64,000 bases of DNA from Prochlorococcus sp. AG-402-K14 (GTDB lineage Bacteria; Cyanobacteriota; Cyanobacteriia; PCC-6307; Cyanobiaceae). Location: the NCBI GenBank assembly GCA_003216815.1, contig QCIG01000003.1, positions 1 through 64,000 of the forward strand, read 5' to 3'. The position numbers were made by a program, and so were the translations under genes. The notes beneath the pieces were generated by a model. That model had not been told where the DNA came from and did no database searches. It saw only the letters and a list, made by a program, of their open reading frames with translations. Positions 29,486 through 39,743 of the stretch are shown one piece after another; within the stretch, counting starts at the first letter, position 1, and each line of letters opens with the position of its first letter.

Positions 29486-29998
29486 ATGAAAATTCCAAAA
29501 TATATTGAATTCCATAACAATACAAATCGAACTCTCTCTAGATTTTTAAAGGGAGCAGAGCCATCGGAAGGCTGCGCATTGTTAATTGGTCAAAAAAGAA
29601 GCTCTGCAACAGACTGCAAAAAATCTTTTTGGATAATAAAACACATATGGAATTGTCGAAATATCTGGGGAGAACAAGAATCAAAAATATTCAGCCAAAA
29701 TATATGCAAGTTCGATCATCAAGAGAATAAACAATTATCGAAAAAAAATCGCTTCGAAATAGACGCTAAAGCTCAAATTGCTGCCCAAAAATGGGCAAGG
29801 GAAAATAATCTTGAGGTTTTATGTTGTGCTCACTCTCATCCCTTGAGTGACAACAAACCGTCAGAAATTGATTTATCCCTGCACAAATCTCCAGGACTGA
29901 TGGTTATTTCTGACAACAATGGAAATTTAAAAGCATGGTGGGTCAAAAATAAATTTAGCTTTCATAGAGTGAAAATTGAAGTTTTTTCTTTAACGTAA
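29486..29998 (+). CDS. JAMM/MPN+ metallopeptidase (Mov34 family)
   Basis: A 170-aa protein with a complete JAMM zinc site: Glu28 in EPSEGCALLIG, then His116-x-His118-x7-Ser126-x2-Asp129 (HSHPLSDNKPSEID). Bacterial members hydrolyse isopeptide or C-terminal bonds on ubiquitin-like sulfur carriers; Mycobacterium Mec releases cysteine from CysO. It is followed 23 bp later by the E1-rhodanese gene in the same orientation, which supports such a role. The substrate here is inferred. Confidence 0.87.
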   Translation: MKIPKYIEFHNNTNRTLSRFLKGAEPSEGCALLIGQKRSSATDCKKSFWIIKHIWNCRNIWGEQESKIFSQNICKFDHQENKQLSKKNRFEIDAKAQIAAQKWARENNLEVLCCAHSHPLSDNKPSEIDLSLHKSPGLMVISDNNGNLKAWWVKNKFSFHRVKIEVFSLT

Positions 29999-30021
29999 AT
30001 TAGTCATGAAAGGTTTGATTA

Positions 30022-31170
30022 ATGGAGCGAAGCCAGAATCAAGCAAATCTAAGTTCTGAAGAAATTTCTAGGTATGCAAGACACATAAGTCTTCCTGAAA
30101 TAGGTATTCAAGGCCAAGAAAAACTAAAGAACAGTTCAATTGCTGTCATTGGTACAGGAGGTCTGGGATCTCCACTTTTAATTTATCTTGCAGCAGCTGG
30201 AATTGGGCGGCTTGGAATAGTTGATTTTGATGTAGTTGAATACTCAAATTTACAAAGGCAAATCATTCATTCAACAAATTCAGTAGGGATACTAAAAACA
30301 GATTCTGCTAAAGAACGCATACTCAAAATCAATCCTTATTGTCAAGTTGATTTATTCAATCAAAAGCTTACAAGTAGCAATGCCTTAGAAATACTAAACC
30401 CTTATGATGTGATATGTGATTGTTCAGATAATTTCCCAACTCGCTACTTAATAAATGATTCTTGTCTCATACTTAATAAGCCTAATATATATGGTTCAAT
30501 CGCAAGATTTGAAGGCCAAGTCAGTGTATTTAATTTAAAACAAGATAGTCCTAACTATAGAGATCTCATACCTACTCCGCCTCCAATTGATCTCATCCCA
30601 TCATGTTCAGAAGCAGGCGTAATAGGAATCCTACCAGGGATAATTGGTACAATCCAAGCAGCAGAAGCTATAAAAATAATAACCAATGTTGGGTTCCCAC
30701 TAAATGGGAGGCTCCTCATCTTTAACGCGCTAAATATGAGCTTTAAAGAACTAACCTTGAAATCCAATTCAGAGAATAAACAAATTAATAAACTCATAGA
30801 TTATGAAAGTTTTTGCTCTGAAATTAAAGTTACAAATGAACTCGATTTTGATATAAAAAGTATTTCTGTAAGAAAATTAAAGTTATTACTTAATCAACCC
30901 TCAAAAGCAATTTTATTAATAGATGTCCGCACCCCAATAGAACATAATCAATGTTCAATTTTAGGCTCAAAGCTAATGCCTCTTAGTACCATTGAAAGCG
31001 GTGAAGCCATAAATGAAATTAGAAATCTTACCTTACAAAAAAATCTTTATATATTCTGTAAAAGCGGGAAAAGATCATTGCGAGCAATAAAGCATTTAAA
31101 AAAGTTTGGAATTAGCGGTATTAATATTGAAGGAGGTTTTGATGCCTGGAATAAAGAACAAATCAATTAG
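30022..31170 (+). CDS. moeB: MoeB/ThiF-type E1 adenylyltransferase with rhodanese domain
   Basis: A 382-aa two-domain protein. The E1-like domain (about 1-245) has the nucleotide motif GTGGLGSPLLIYLAAAG (44-60), NLQRQIIH and a conserved Cys195 (IPSCSEAG). The rhodanese domain (about 285-382) has LIDVRTPIEHNQ and the active loop CKSGKRS. It activates the C-terminal glycine of a sulfur carrier (MoaD or a ThiS-like protein) and supplies sulfur. The MoeB zinc pair is replaced (NYRDL instead of CYRCL), as I recall for other cyanobacterial copies. It is probably cotranscribed with the JAMM gene. No carrier gene is adjacent. Confidence 0.9.
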   Translation: MERSQNQANLSSEEISRYARHISLPEIGIQGQEKLKNSSIAVIGTGGLGSPLLIYLAAAGIGRLGIVDFDVVEYSNLQRQIIHSTNSVGILKTDSAKERILKINPYCQVDLFNQKLTSSNALEILNPYDVICDCSDNFPTRYLINDSCLILNKPNIYGSIARFEGQVSVFNLKQDSPNYRDLIPTPPPIDLIPSCSEAGVIGILPGIIGTIQAAEAIKIITNVGFPLNGRLLIFNALNMSFKELTLKSNSENKQINKLIDYESFCSEIKVTNELDFDIKSISVRKLKLLLNQPSKAILLIDVRTPIEHNQCSILGSKLMPLSTIESGEAINEIRNLTLQKNLYIFCKSGKRSLRAIKHLKKFGISGINIEGGFDAWNKEQIN

Positions 31171-31172
31171 AC

Positions 31173-32324
31173 CTAATAATCAACTCCCCTTTTCAAATCA
31201 ACTCCTTTTTCTGCATAGTGCTTATGACACACCATCTCAGAATGAACACTCGCTAAATCAAAATATATAGGATGATTTTTGCATCTTCCAGTAATAATTA
31301 CCTCAGTCTCTGAAGGTTTGCGAAGCAATGTTTGAACAATGGGCTCAACTGGTATGAGTTCCAAATCAACAGTTGGATTCAACTCATCCAAAATCACAGT
31401 TTTATAAAGACCACTTGAGATTGCTGCCCTAGCAATTTCCCATGCTCTTTCAGCTTCAACATAATCAATAGGTTTTTGTTGTCCCCTCCAAACAATTGCA
31501 TCTCTTCCAGACCGAAGATGGTCTACCAAATGTGGATAACTCTCTCTTAGAGCTGCAATAGCCGCATCTTCGGTATAACCACTACCTCCCTTCAGCCATT
31601 GCAAAATCAATACACGATGACTTTTGTCCTGGCTAATCCCTCTACCAATAGCTTGTAAAGCTTTACCTAAAGCACTGGTTGATTTACCTTTCCCTTCCCC
31701 TGTATATATTTCAATTCCATCAATATGATTTTCAAAACGAATTTCATCATGATTCATTTCAGGACGTCTATGAGCTTTCATCTCAGAATGAAGCTCCGCA
31801 ACTTTAATCAGAGATTTTGGTGCAGCTCTTCCAGTGACGATGATTTCCATACCGTTTGGTCTTGAAGTAAGTGTTTTAACCACTTCATCAATAGGCAATA
31901 AACCTAAATCCAATACCGGGTTCAATTCATCTAAGACAACAACTGAATATAATGCACTAGCAATTGCTCCTTTAGCTATATCCCATCCTCTTTGAGCCTC
32001 TTGATAGTCAAATTTTGTAGATTGGTCGGCGTTAAAGAATTCACCTCTGCCAGTTCTAACTTGATCAATCAGGTGCGGGAAACCTTGCTGTAAAGCATCA
32101 ATTGCTGCGTCTTCATCATAGGAACGTCCAGGGCCTTTCAGAAATCTAAGAAGTAATACTCTTGTTTGTCTTTTCTCGCATATACCCAGGCCTATAGTTC
32201 TCAAAACTACTCCCAAAGCCGCCTGGCTCTTTCCTTTCCCCTCTCCGTCATAAACATGTAATTGTCCATGACTACGTTCCTGACTTTCTGATGCTGTCGT
32301 AATGCCTATACCGTTTGTTACCAC
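31173..32324 (-). CDS. tandem-duplicated corrinoid adenosyltransferase (CobA/CobO/BtuR family)
   Basis: A 383-aa protein made of two homologous halves, each like a complete 170-190-aa CobA-type ATP:corrinoid adenosyltransferase. Half one (about 18-190) has P-loop GEGKGKSQAALG, LLLRFLKG, VVLDELNPVLDLGLLP and IIVTGRA. Half two (about 205-383) has GEGKGKSTSALG, LILQWLKGG, VILDELNPTVDLELIP and VIITGRC. Both P-loops look intact. The start is GTG at 32324. Expected role: adenosylation of cobalamin precursors, or a related P-loop activity. It is convergent with moeB, 2 bp between the stops. Confidence 0.82.
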   Translation of the reverse strand: MVTNGIGITTASESQERSHGQLHVYDGEGKGKSQAALGVVLRTIGLGICEKRQTRVLLLRFLKGPGRSYDEDAAIDALQQGFPHLIDQVRTGRGEFFNADQSTKFDYQEAQRGWDIAKGAIASALYSVVVLDELNPVLDLGLLPIDEVVKTLTSRPNGMEIIVTGRAAPKSLIKVAELHSEMKAHRRPEMNHDEIRFENHIDGIEIYTGEGKGKSTSALGKALQAIGRGISQDKSHRVLILQWLKGGSGYTEDAAIAALRESYPHLVDHLRSGRDAIVWRGQQKPIDYVEAERAWEIARAAISSGLYKTVILDELNPTVDLELIPVEPIVQTLLRKPSETEVIITGRCKNHPIYFDLASVHSEMVCHKHYAEKGVDLKRGVDY

Positions 32325-32456
32325 GATCGATACTTTTGATTCTTATGTATGCAACTTAACTTCTTCTCCATTAGACGTCATAGAATATGCAAAATACATA
32401 CAAAGATGAACGATTATCGAAGCTTCAATCTAATTAAATTAACCGTCTTTTAAAAA

Positions 32457-33299
32457 GTGTTTTTTAGTCAACTTGAATTTTTATCTAACTCAGAACTAAA
32501 ACAATTAAAATTGTTAAGAGAGTTTATTAAAGATGTAAATAATGTTTGTGTTGCTTACTCAGGAGGTGTTGACAGTTCATTAGTAGCGACCATCGCCCAT
32601 GAGCAACTAGGTTCACAAGCCTTTGCAGTTACAGGTGTTTCTCCTTCATTGGCTCCATATTTACTGAAGCAAGCACGCCTTCAAGCAGCTTGGATTGGTA
32701 TTCGACATGAAGAATGCCAAACAAATGAACTAAATGAACCAAATTACTTTCAGAATCCAGAGAATAGATGTTATGCATGTAAACAAGAATTGCATAAACA
32801 CCTAAAGCAAATTTCAAAAAGATCTCAGAATACTCAGGTACTTGATGGAGTGAACCATGACGATCTTCAGGACTTTCGACCAGGTATTCAGGCCTCTACT
32901 TTGGCAGGGGTAATATCACCTTTGGCTGAACTGAAAATAGATAAAAAATCAATTCGTTCAATTTCTAAATCATTAGGGTTGCCTTGGTGGGATAAACCTG
33001 CACAACCGTGTTTAGCCTCTCGCATTCCTTTTGGAGAAGAAATAAGCTCAAAAAGGCTTAAGCAAATTGCCTTAGCAGAAGAATGGATTATTAATCAAGG
33101 ATTCTCTAAAGTTCGTGTGAGAAGTCAAGGCCTTTCTGCTCGAATTGAACTACCTTCAAATCAAATTGACAACTTTCTAAAGAATGTTGAAAGAGAGAAA
33201 TTAATTAAATATTTTTTATCTTTAGGTTTTCATTCAATAAGCATAGATCTAGAAGGGTTAATTAGTGGAAAGCTCACTCGAGATATCAAAACTCATTAA
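32457..33299 (+). CDS. larE: ATP-dependent sulfur transferase LarE
   Basis: A 280-aa PP-loop ATP pyrophosphatase. The nucleotide motif is YSGGVDSS (34-41). LarE adds sulfur to the pyridinium cofactor precursor of the nickel-pincer nucleotide. Three cysteines are positioned at C105 and C108 (RCYACKQEL) and C185 (AQPCLASRIP). Cys185 corresponds to the sacrificial cysteine of the Lactobacillus enzyme, and the CxxC + C set resembles the iron-sulfur type LarE. No larA, larB or larC is visible in the window. The start is GTG at 32457. Confidence 0.87.
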   Translation: MFFSQLEFLSNSELKQLKLLREFIKDVNNVCVAYSGGVDSSLVATIAHEQLGSQAFAVTGVSPSLAPYLLKQARLQAAWIGIRHEECQTNELNEPNYFQNPENRCYACKQELHKHLKQISKRSQNTQVLDGVNHDDLQDFRPGIQASTLAGVISPLAELKIDKKSIRSISKSLGLPWWDKPAQPCLASRIPFGEEISSKRLKQIALAEEWIINQGFSKVRVRSQGLSARIELPSNQIDNFLKNVEREKLIKYFLSLGFHSISIDLEGLISGKLTRDIKTH

Positions 33300-33349
33300 A
33301 AATCAAACTCCAAAAACAAAACAATTATTAATCTGATATTGGTTTGAAT

Positions 33350-33817
33350 TTAGGGTTCACGATGCAAAGTGTGAATTTCTGTAGGAATCTCTCTTGAGAT
33401 ATTTTTAAAAGATAAGTGCTTAGCTAAAAATTCTTTAGAGAGTAACTTACAAGCTTTTTCAGGCATCGTATGGTCACCACACGTGAACACATCAATGGCT
33501 GCATAACCAATCTCAGGCCATGTATGTATTGAGATATGAGATTCAGCTAACAAAGCTAGTCCCGTAACTCCTTGAGGCTTAAAACTATGCGTTACTAAAT
33601 TTATGAGCTTTGCACCAGCAATTTTGGCTGAAGATGTGATAGTTGTCCTTATAAAAGCTTCATCATTAAGCTTCGCATGATCACATTGATAAAGTTCTAG
33701 TATACAGTGCCTACCAATGTTCTCACTAGAAATAGTATGCAAAGTTTCCGTATCATTTAACGCATAAGATTTATGCCATCCAGGATTTGGATGCAATTCT
33801 GGAAAGAAAGGTTCCAT
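33350..33817 (-). CDS. speD: S-adenosylmethionine decarboxylase proenzyme
   Basis: A 155-aa precursor that cleaves itself between Glu92 and Ser93 ([12 protein letters not shown]) to create the pyruvoyl cofactor. It makes decarboxylated SAM for spermidine synthesis. His98 and Cys113 (DVFTCGDHT) match the processing and proton-donor residues. The N-terminus is about 35 residues longer than the bacterial SpeH type, whose core begins near [12 protein letters not shown]; no better internal ATG is seen. It is convergent with larE and 41 bp downstream of recF. Confidence 0.92.
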   Translation of the reverse strand: MEPFFPELHPNPGWHKSYALNDTETLHTISSENIGRHCILELYQCDHAKLNDEAFIRTTITSSAKIAGAKLINLVTHSFKPQGVTGLALLAESHISIHTWPEIGYAAIDVFTCGDHTMPEKACKLLSKEFLAKHLSFKNISREIPTEIHTLHREP

Positions 33818-33858
33818 GTCTATTCAAAAATCATTCCCACAATAACCGACGAATAGTT

Positions 33859-34959
33859 TCAACCAAGGGAATCTAATTGCATTAATTGTGAGTTTCGAAC
33901 CCATTCACCTTCAAAAGATTCCACATGTGTTGCACTAATTAAACATTGATGCTTTTGACCAACAGCCTCTAAAAGCAATAATTGTCTTTTAGGATCCAGC
34001 TCTGCTAAGACATCATCTAGAAGCAAAATTGGAGATTTACCATATAAAATTTTTATTAATTCTAATTCAGCCAATTTCAAAGCCAAAACAATAGTTCTCT
34101 GCTGCCCAGCAGACCCAAAACGTCTAGCATCCACCCCATTTACTAAAAACTTCACATCATCACGATGAGGACCTATGCGGCAATTACCTGTTATCTCTTC
34201 CTCAGACCTTATTTCAAAAAGTTGACGTTCAATACTCTCCCTCCAAAGCTTTTCATTCTCTTCACCCTCAAGTTTACTACCAGGCAAATATTGAATATTG
34301 AGTTGTTCCTTATTGTTACTTAAATGCTTTTGCCAACTTGAAGCTATGGGGAGTAGACGATTTAGGATACGCCTACGTCTTCGATGAATTCTTGTACTCA
34401 CTAAAGCCATTTGCATATCAAAAGAATCTAATAAAATATTTTGATCCTTCGTAGATTGCATACTTAAATTACGCCAAAACTGACTTCTCTGCCTAAGCAA
34501 TCTAGAAAACCTACCCATCAAGTCAGTATAAACAGGCTCAAGTTGTTGAACAATTCTATCTAGCCAATTTCTTCTGAGAGACGGTTCTCCCCTCATCAAC
34601 TCTAAATCAAGAGCACTAAACCCTACACTTCGCATTGGGCCAATCAAATCAATTTGACGAGTTAAAAGTTTTTCATTTTTATAGGCTTTTCTACCACCTT
34701 TTCTATTTAATTCTAAAGAAACTGTTTGATCATCTTCAATCATTGCCGATAAGAAGGCTTTGTCTTGGTCCCAAAAAATCAAATCTTGATTTCGGTTAGA
34801 TCGATGAGAACGTAAATTAGACAATAGCTCTACGGATTCAAGAAGATTAGATTTCCCAACTCCATTTTGACCTATGACTATCAAGCGATTTTCAGTTAAC
34901 TCAAGCTGAAAACGTTGATAATTTCGAAAATTATTTAGTTCTAACTGTTGAAGTTGAAT
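33859..34959 (-). CDS. recF: DNA replication/repair protein RecF, probable ATT start
   Basis: RecF loads RecA at gaps through RecO and RecR and is an ABC-type ATPase. Walker A is [14 protein letters not shown], the signature motif lies in [18 protein letters not shown], and Walker B is [13 protein letters not shown]. The first ATG/GTG/TTG in frame is a TTG at 34884, inside the second beta strand. The frame continues upstream with the family N-terminus [20 protein letters not shown]. An ATT codon at 34959-34957 sits exactly where the start should be, giving 366 aa, normal for RecF. The frame upstream has a TAA stop and no other usual start codon. Confidence 0.85.
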   Translation of the reverse strand: MQLQQLELNNFRNYQRFQLELTENRLIVIGQNGVGKSNLLESVELLSNLRSHRSNRNQDLIFWDQDKAFLSAMIEDDQTVSLELNRKGGRKAYKNEKLLTRQIDLIGPMRSVGFSALDLELMRGEPSLRRNWLDRIVQQLEPVYTDLMGRFSRLLRQRSQFWRNLSMQSTKDQNILLDSFDMQMALVSTRIHRRRRRILNRLLPIASSWQKHLSNNKEQLNIQYLPGSKLEGEENEKLWRESIERQLFEIRSEEEITGNCRIGPHRDDVKFLVNGVDARRFGSAGQQRTIVLALKLAELELIKILYGKSPILLLDDVLAELDPKRQLLLLEAVGQKHQCLISATHVESFEGEWVRNSQLMQLDSLG

Positions 34960-35038
34960 GTTTCTTTGAGGAATTTGTATGTAAGCTAATTTTAATAAGG
35001 TCTTCGTATTTGACCTTTTTTAATAACAACCCTGTATT

Positions 35039-35112
35039 GGGCATGTAGCTCAGTTGGATAGAGCATCAGATTCCGGTTCTGAGAGTCGGGGGTTCGAGTC
35101 CCTCCATGCTCG
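35039..35112 (+). tRNA. trnR-CCG: tRNA-Arg(CCG)
   Basis: A 74-nt cloverleaf: acceptor GGGCATG/CATGCTC with one G-U pair and discriminator G, D arm GCTC/GAGC, anticodon loop TTCCGGT (CCG), and T arm GGGTTCGAGTCCC. It lies in the divergent gap between recF and the acetyltransferase gene, and overlaps neither. Confidence 0.97.
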
Positions 35113-35126
35113 TAAAAATTATTTTT

Positions 35127-35579
35127 TCAAAGTCTAAGTCCCATTGTTTTGATTCCATTTGGATCCAATAAAAATCCATTAGCTTTTAATGCTTTTAGTG
35201 AAATTGATGGAGCCGCAACAGAAATACTACAGCCGGGTAACTCACGTCTAATAATTTCAATTGCCTTAAAAACTACAATAGAAATATATTTTTCTTGTTG
35301 ATCCCCAGGCTCTGCCACTAAATCCCATAAATTTGCATTTAAACCTTTGTCACTAGTCACACGAACAAAAGCTACTAGGTTGTCAGAAGTTTTTTGAAGA
35401 AGAGTTAAATAAAAATCACTATTTTTCAAGGCTAATTCTAACTTTCTTGGTTGATGAGTATCTTGATTACATTTTGAGAGAAGCCTATTGATTTTTCTCA
35501 CAGAAACTAAGGCATTTCTAAGAAGAACAAAGCCTTCAGGAATTTGAGGACATTTATTTATTGAATTTAATCCAAGCAT
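35127..35579 (-). CDS. GNAT-family N-acetyltransferase-like protein
   Basis: A 150-aa protein that fits a small GNAT fold: an N-terminal strand and helix, a central strand DNLVAFVRVTSD, an acidic segment LWDLVAEPGDQQEKYISIVV in the place of the acetyl-CoA-binding region, and a C-terminal strand SISVAAPSISLKALKANGF (the usual ALY/LYxxxGF-type end). The Q/RxxGxG/A pyrophosphate loop is degenerate (EPGDQQEKY). It begins 1 bp after the ppc stop region in the same orientation, so it is probably in the ppc transcript. Substrate unknown. Confidence 0.7.
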   Translation of the reverse strand: MLGLNSINKCPQIPEGFVLLRNALVSVRKINRLLSKCNQDTHQPRKLELALKNSDFYLTLLQKTSDNLVAFVRVTSDKGLNANLWDLVAEPGDQQEKYISIVVFKAIEIIRRELPGCSISVAAPSISLKALKANGFLLDPNGIKTMGLRL

Positions 35580-35580
35580 G

Positions 35581-38568
35581 TCATCCTGTGTTTCTCATGC
35601 CTGCAGCAATACCATTTATTGTCAACAATGCTCCCCGTAATAATTCACTACGACTATAAGTTCGTGAACTCTGAGTAGAGTCATTACTCATATCTTCACT
35701 TATTGGTGGTTGACGATTCTGATCTCTTAATCGTTTTAGAAGAGCCACTTGTAAAAAACCTAATGGGACAATAGTCCTATTTCTAAGATTTACGGACAAT
35801 TGCAAAGCAGGATCAGCACTTAGTAATTTTGGCTTATCAGTAATTTCTAAAATTAATTTCTTCGTCAAACTATATTCATTTGAAATAATCTCGAAAATAC
35901 GAGCAAAAGAAGCGCGATTTTCATTGCCACCTAAACTAACCATATAATGATGAGCAACCTCCAAGTCAACTTTTGAAAGTGTCATCTCAACTTTAGAAAT
36001 TAACATTCTAAAAAATGGCCATCTCTGATTCAACATTCGCAACATCTCCATTTGGTCAGGATCTGTCTTAAGTTCAGCAGCCAAAGCTGTACCAACCCCA
36101 AACCAACTTGGCAAGAGGAAACGACTTTGTGTCCAACCAAAGACCCATGGGATAGCACGGAGACTTGATAAATCTTTTGCACCACTCTTTCTTCGAGCAG
36201 GACGACTAGATATTTGTAACTTACTTATTTCCTCTATTGGAGTCACTACCTGAAAAAATTGAACTAGTTCAGGATTATCATGCACTAAAGCTCGATAATG
36301 CTCCCTTGAACGAGCAGCAAGTTTGGTCATCAATTCATTCCAACTTGGCGTAGCATCTAATTTGTTGGTAACTAAACTATTCTGAAGAACTGCAGTAGTT
36401 ACAGTTTCAAGGTTATATAGAGCTAATTCTGGAAGACTATATTTTGAAGCAAGAACCTCTCCTTGCTCAGTGATCTTTATACGGCCTTGAAGTGTACCAC
36501 TGGGTTGAGCCAAAATTGCTTGATAGGCTGGTCCTCCTCCCCTGCCTACAGATCCACCTCTACCATGAAAGATACGTAATGCTATTCCTTGTCTACTAGC
36601 AAGATCCTGTAGTGCTATTTGGGCCTTATGAATTTCCCAATTACTTGAAAGAAATCCAGAATCCTTGTTGCTATCAGAATAGCCAAGCATAAGTTCCTGA
36701 AGTGGCTGGATTTTTTCACCTACTTGTGGAAGCAGGTTACGGTAAACCTCAGCCTGGAGAAGCGATTCCATAACAGAAGGAGCACGTTGTAAATCCTCAA
36801 CGGTTTCAAATAATGGAACTACAAGAAAATCAGCAGATCCTAAAGTCGGGTCAATCAACCCTGCCTCTTTAGCCAAGAGAAGAACTTCTAGTAAATCCGA
36901 AGCCGTATGACTCATTGAAATCACATACGAGCGACAAATACGAGTACCAAATTCTTTCTGAAGCCTATTCAGCATATGAAAAACTGAAATAGTCTCTTGA
37001 GTACTTTTAGACCACTCAAAAGCAGGAGGAATCAGTGGTCTTCGAGTTTGTAATTCCTTCATCAACCAAATAATTCGACTGTCCTCGTCCATCTCCTCAT
37101 ATGACTTAGGCAGATCTAAATAGCGAGTAAGTTCATCTAAAGCATCACTATGTCGTGTACTTTCTTGCCTAATATCGAGGCTGGCCAAAGAGAAACCAAA
37201 GATATGAACTTGATTTAAGAGAGTATCTAAAGGTTCACAGGTGAGATCTGTGCTAACTAAACTATTTCTAATAAGCTCTAATTCATTCTTAAACTCGTCT
37301 ATAGATCGATAATGAAGAAACTCATCAAAACTATTATTAGTAGACATTAAAGGTTTGCCTTCAGGCGAAAATTGCCATCCAGAATCAGCCAACTGCTTAT
37401 TACGTAGCTGAGTAAGTCGAAGTCTCTCTAATGTATAGCTCAGCTTCAGACGATATGGTTCTAGACGATATCTAGCTGCTCTTTCCTCGTAAACCTCAGG
37501 GAAACGGACTCTATCCATTTCTAAAGACTCTAGCAAAGGAGAACTTACTTGACTCCATTGCATAGATATACTCAGTTGATCTCGTAACTCTTGAACTGAT
37601 GCAATATATCTATCCAACATTAATTGTCTTTGATAACAAGCTGTTCTCCATGTAATTTCAGGAGTAACGGAGGGGTTTCCGTCACGATCAGAACCTACCC
37701 AAGAACCAAATGTACAAAAAGCTTCATTAGGAATCTCTACGTCTGGATAACTTGAAGCTAGGGCCGTAGTCAATCTTCTTCTTAATTGAGGCATAGCTTC
37801 AAACAAAACCTGCTGAAAATAATGAAGTGCATAATCGACTTCATCAAGAACAGTTGGTTTAAATTGATGAAGCTCGTCAGTTCTCCACCAAAGTCTTATC
37901 TCCTCTTCTAATTGCAACCTAAATATTTCCCTCTCTGAATCAGAAATTCCGCTATTAGATGATTGGAGGTGTTGCAAAAGAGTGGCAACTCTACGTTGCT
38001 TATGTCGAACAGTGTGTCTAACTATTTCAGTTGGATGAGCTGTAAAAACAAGACGAATATCCATTTCTCTCATCAAAGCATCGAGCTGAGCTGGAGGAAC
38101 ATTTAAACGACGTAATCGCTCAAATAATTGTCTAAAAGTTGCTGGCGCGGTCTGGCTAGCTAAAGCTGGAGCAAATGGATCTATTGTATCTGAGCTGTGA
38201 TCTAACTTCCCTTTTTTCATACTGTTTAAATAACTGTCTTCTTCTATCCGTTGCTCCAGAATATTTACCAACTGAAAATATAGAGAAAAAGCTCTGGCAG
38301 CAGCGATCGCCTCCGCTAAGTCCATTTCTGTAATCAATTGAACTATTGCCTTCGAGGCATTATCTTGATTGGTCTTACTAGGGTCACTTAGTTGCTTTAA
38401 CAGCAATAATCTATCAGTTTGATCAGGAGGACATTCGCTTTTAAGAACTGTTTGCCAAAGATCCTCAACTAGTTCAAGCCTTTGCTGCAATAAATACCCA
38501 GGATCTTGATCCTCAACATGTACTGTCGAGTGATTAGAGATATTTTCGTTAAGAGGATTTTTCAACAT
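35581..38568 (-). CDS. ppc: phosphoenolpyruvate carboxylase
   Basis: A 995-aa PEP carboxylase that makes oxaloacetate from PEP and bicarbonate, refilling the incomplete TCA branch for aspartate and glutamate synthesis. Signatures are [18 protein letters not shown] (catalytic His, about 178), [13 protein letters not shown], and the glycine-rich loop [14 protein letters not shown] (about 660). The C-terminus ends [10 protein letters not shown] as in all members. The N-terminal phosphorylation serine of plants is not expected here. Located upstream of the GNAT gene and downstream of gshA. Confidence 0.98.
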   Translation of the reverse strand: MLKNPLNENISNHSTVHVEDQDPGYLLQQRLELVEDLWQTVLKSECPPDQTDRLLLLKQLSDPSKTNQDNASKAIVQLITEMDLAEAIAAARAFSLYFQLVNILEQRIEEDSYLNSMKKGKLDHSSDTIDPFAPALASQTAPATFRQLFERLRRLNVPPAQLDALMREMDIRLVFTAHPTEIVRHTVRHKQRRVATLLQHLQSSNSGISDSEREIFRLQLEEEIRLWWRTDELHQFKPTVLDEVDYALHYFQQVLFEAMPQLRRRLTTALASSYPDVEIPNEAFCTFGSWVGSDRDGNPSVTPEITWRTACYQRQLMLDRYIASVQELRDQLSISMQWSQVSSPLLESLEMDRVRFPEVYEERAARYRLEPYRLKLSYTLERLRLTQLRNKQLADSGWQFSPEGKPLMSTNNSFDEFLHYRSIDEFKNELELIRNSLVSTDLTCEPLDTLLNQVHIFGFSLASLDIRQESTRHSDALDELTRYLDLPKSYEEMDEDSRIIWLMKELQTRRPLIPPAFEWSKSTQETISVFHMLNRLQKEFGTRICRSYVISMSHTASDLLEVLLLAKEAGLIDPTLGSADFLVVPLFETVEDLQRAPSVMESLLQAEVYRNLLPQVGEKIQPLQELMLGYSDSNKDSGFLSSNWEIHKAQIALQDLASRQGIALRIFHGRGGSVGRGGGPAYQAILAQPSGTLQGRIKITEQGEVLASKYSLPELALYNLETVTTAVLQNSLVTNKLDATPSWNELMTKLAARSREHYRALVHDNPELVQFFQVVTPIEEISKLQISSRPARRKSGAKDLSSLRAIPWVFGWTQSRFLLPSWFGVGTALAAELKTDPDQMEMLRMLNQRWPFFRMLISKVEMTLSKVDLEVAHHYMVSLGGNENRASFARIFEIISNEYSLTKKLILEITDKPKLLSADPALQLSVNLRNRTIVPLGFLQVALLKRLRDQNRQPPISEDMSNDSTQSSRTYSRSELLRGALLTINGIAAGMRNTG

Positions 38569-38600
38569 ACACTTATTATGAGGCAGTTCTACCGACTTAG

Positions 38601-39743
38601 TCAGGAAAAGGTTGATTTCATTTGAATTAAATTTGTCTCTTCTTGTTCCATTTCACTAATACCTTTCTGAAGCAAGGACTGAATTGATGCACCATTATGG
38701 TAAGAGTCAAGCCAAATCATTGATTGATTGCCATTTTTTAAAACAGATTCGATAGGTCGAAGCAACTCAAACATATCAAGCTCTTTAGCTAGAGGAGTTA
38801 CATCTAATAGAAGTTCCTTTATCCAATCCCGACACTTTATTTGTTTTCCATTTCTCCAATGAAACAAATTAGCATCAAGACTATATTTTGCTGCATACAA
38901 ATCATTTTCATCTGACAAGAGAGCTAATTCTGTTTGGTTTTTAGAGCTAGCTTCAATGGGATCATACTTTTTAATGTTGTTTTTAAGATTAATAATTCTA
39001 AGTTCTAACAATGCAGTAATAGCTAAAAGCAAATCCACATTACATACCAAATCACATATCCTCAGCTCTAATCGATTTAAGATATGAGGTCTTTCTGGAC
39101 CATTTGGCCTTACTGATGTCCATAAATGCCTTTCATTATGCATATTGCCCTGATTTAGTTGCTGTTGAACCCATGTCACATAATGTGCATGATCGAAAAA
39201 CATAGGAACATCTGACGGTGTCTTCGGGAATTGAACCCATCTTTGAGAATGTACCCCAGTTGCATTTCCTCCAAGGAAAGGAGAACTAGCACTTAATGCA
39301 AGAAATAATGAGGCCTCACACCTAACCAAACGAAGAGCTGAAAAAAGTAAGGATAAATTTTCAATACCTAAATTGATGTGAATACTTGCTGTTACAACAT
39401 TGGTTCCATAATTTTTTTCGATAAATGAATGATATGTGTTTTCTGAATCAGACCTTTCAAAAATTTTAGTATTCCCAAGACTAAGAGTACTTCCAGGCAG
39501 AATCGTCAATTGTTTCAGATCAAGCCATTTCCTAAGTTTTTGTCTTGGTAATAAAAGTGCATGTTTTAAAACTGTATATCTTTGATCTGGAACAGTTATG
39601 TACTCAAGGTTTCTTTGATCAGGTTCTTTAACAAAATCTGAGAGATCTTCAGTGATAGCTGAAGCGATCCCTACATTTTTGCCAGCGAATGTACCAGTAA
39701 AAAGCTCTACTTCAAACCCCTTTAAAAGCATCAAGTTAGTCAT
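38601..39743 (-). CDS. gshA: glutamate-cysteine ligase, cyanobacterial type
   Basis: A 380-aa GshA, first step of glutathione synthesis (gamma-glutamylcysteine). It belongs to the cyanobacterial/plant-related class, recognised by [14 protein letters not shown] at the start, [28 protein letters not shown] in the middle and [19 protein letters not shown]. It overlaps trpE by 4 nt (ATGA), so translation of the two is likely coupled, although their pathways differ. Confidence 0.92.
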   Translation of the reverse strand: MTNLMLLKGFEVELFTGTFAGKNVGIASAITEDLSDFVKEPDQRNLEYITVPDQRYTVLKHALLLPRQKLRKWLDLKQLTILPGSTLSLGNTKIFERSDSENTYHSFIEKNYGTNVVTASIHINLGIENLSLLFSALRLVRCEASLFLALSASSPFLGGNATGVHSQRWVQFPKTPSDVPMFFDHAHYVTWVQQQLNQGNMHNERHLWTSVRPNGPERPHILNRLELRICDLVCNVDLLLAITALLELRIINLKNNIKKYDPIEASSKNQTELALLSDENDLYAAKYSLDANLFHWRNGKQIKCRDWIKELLLDVTPLAKELDMFELLRPIESVLKNGNQSMIWLDSYHNGASIQSLLQKGISEMEQEETNLIQMKSTFS

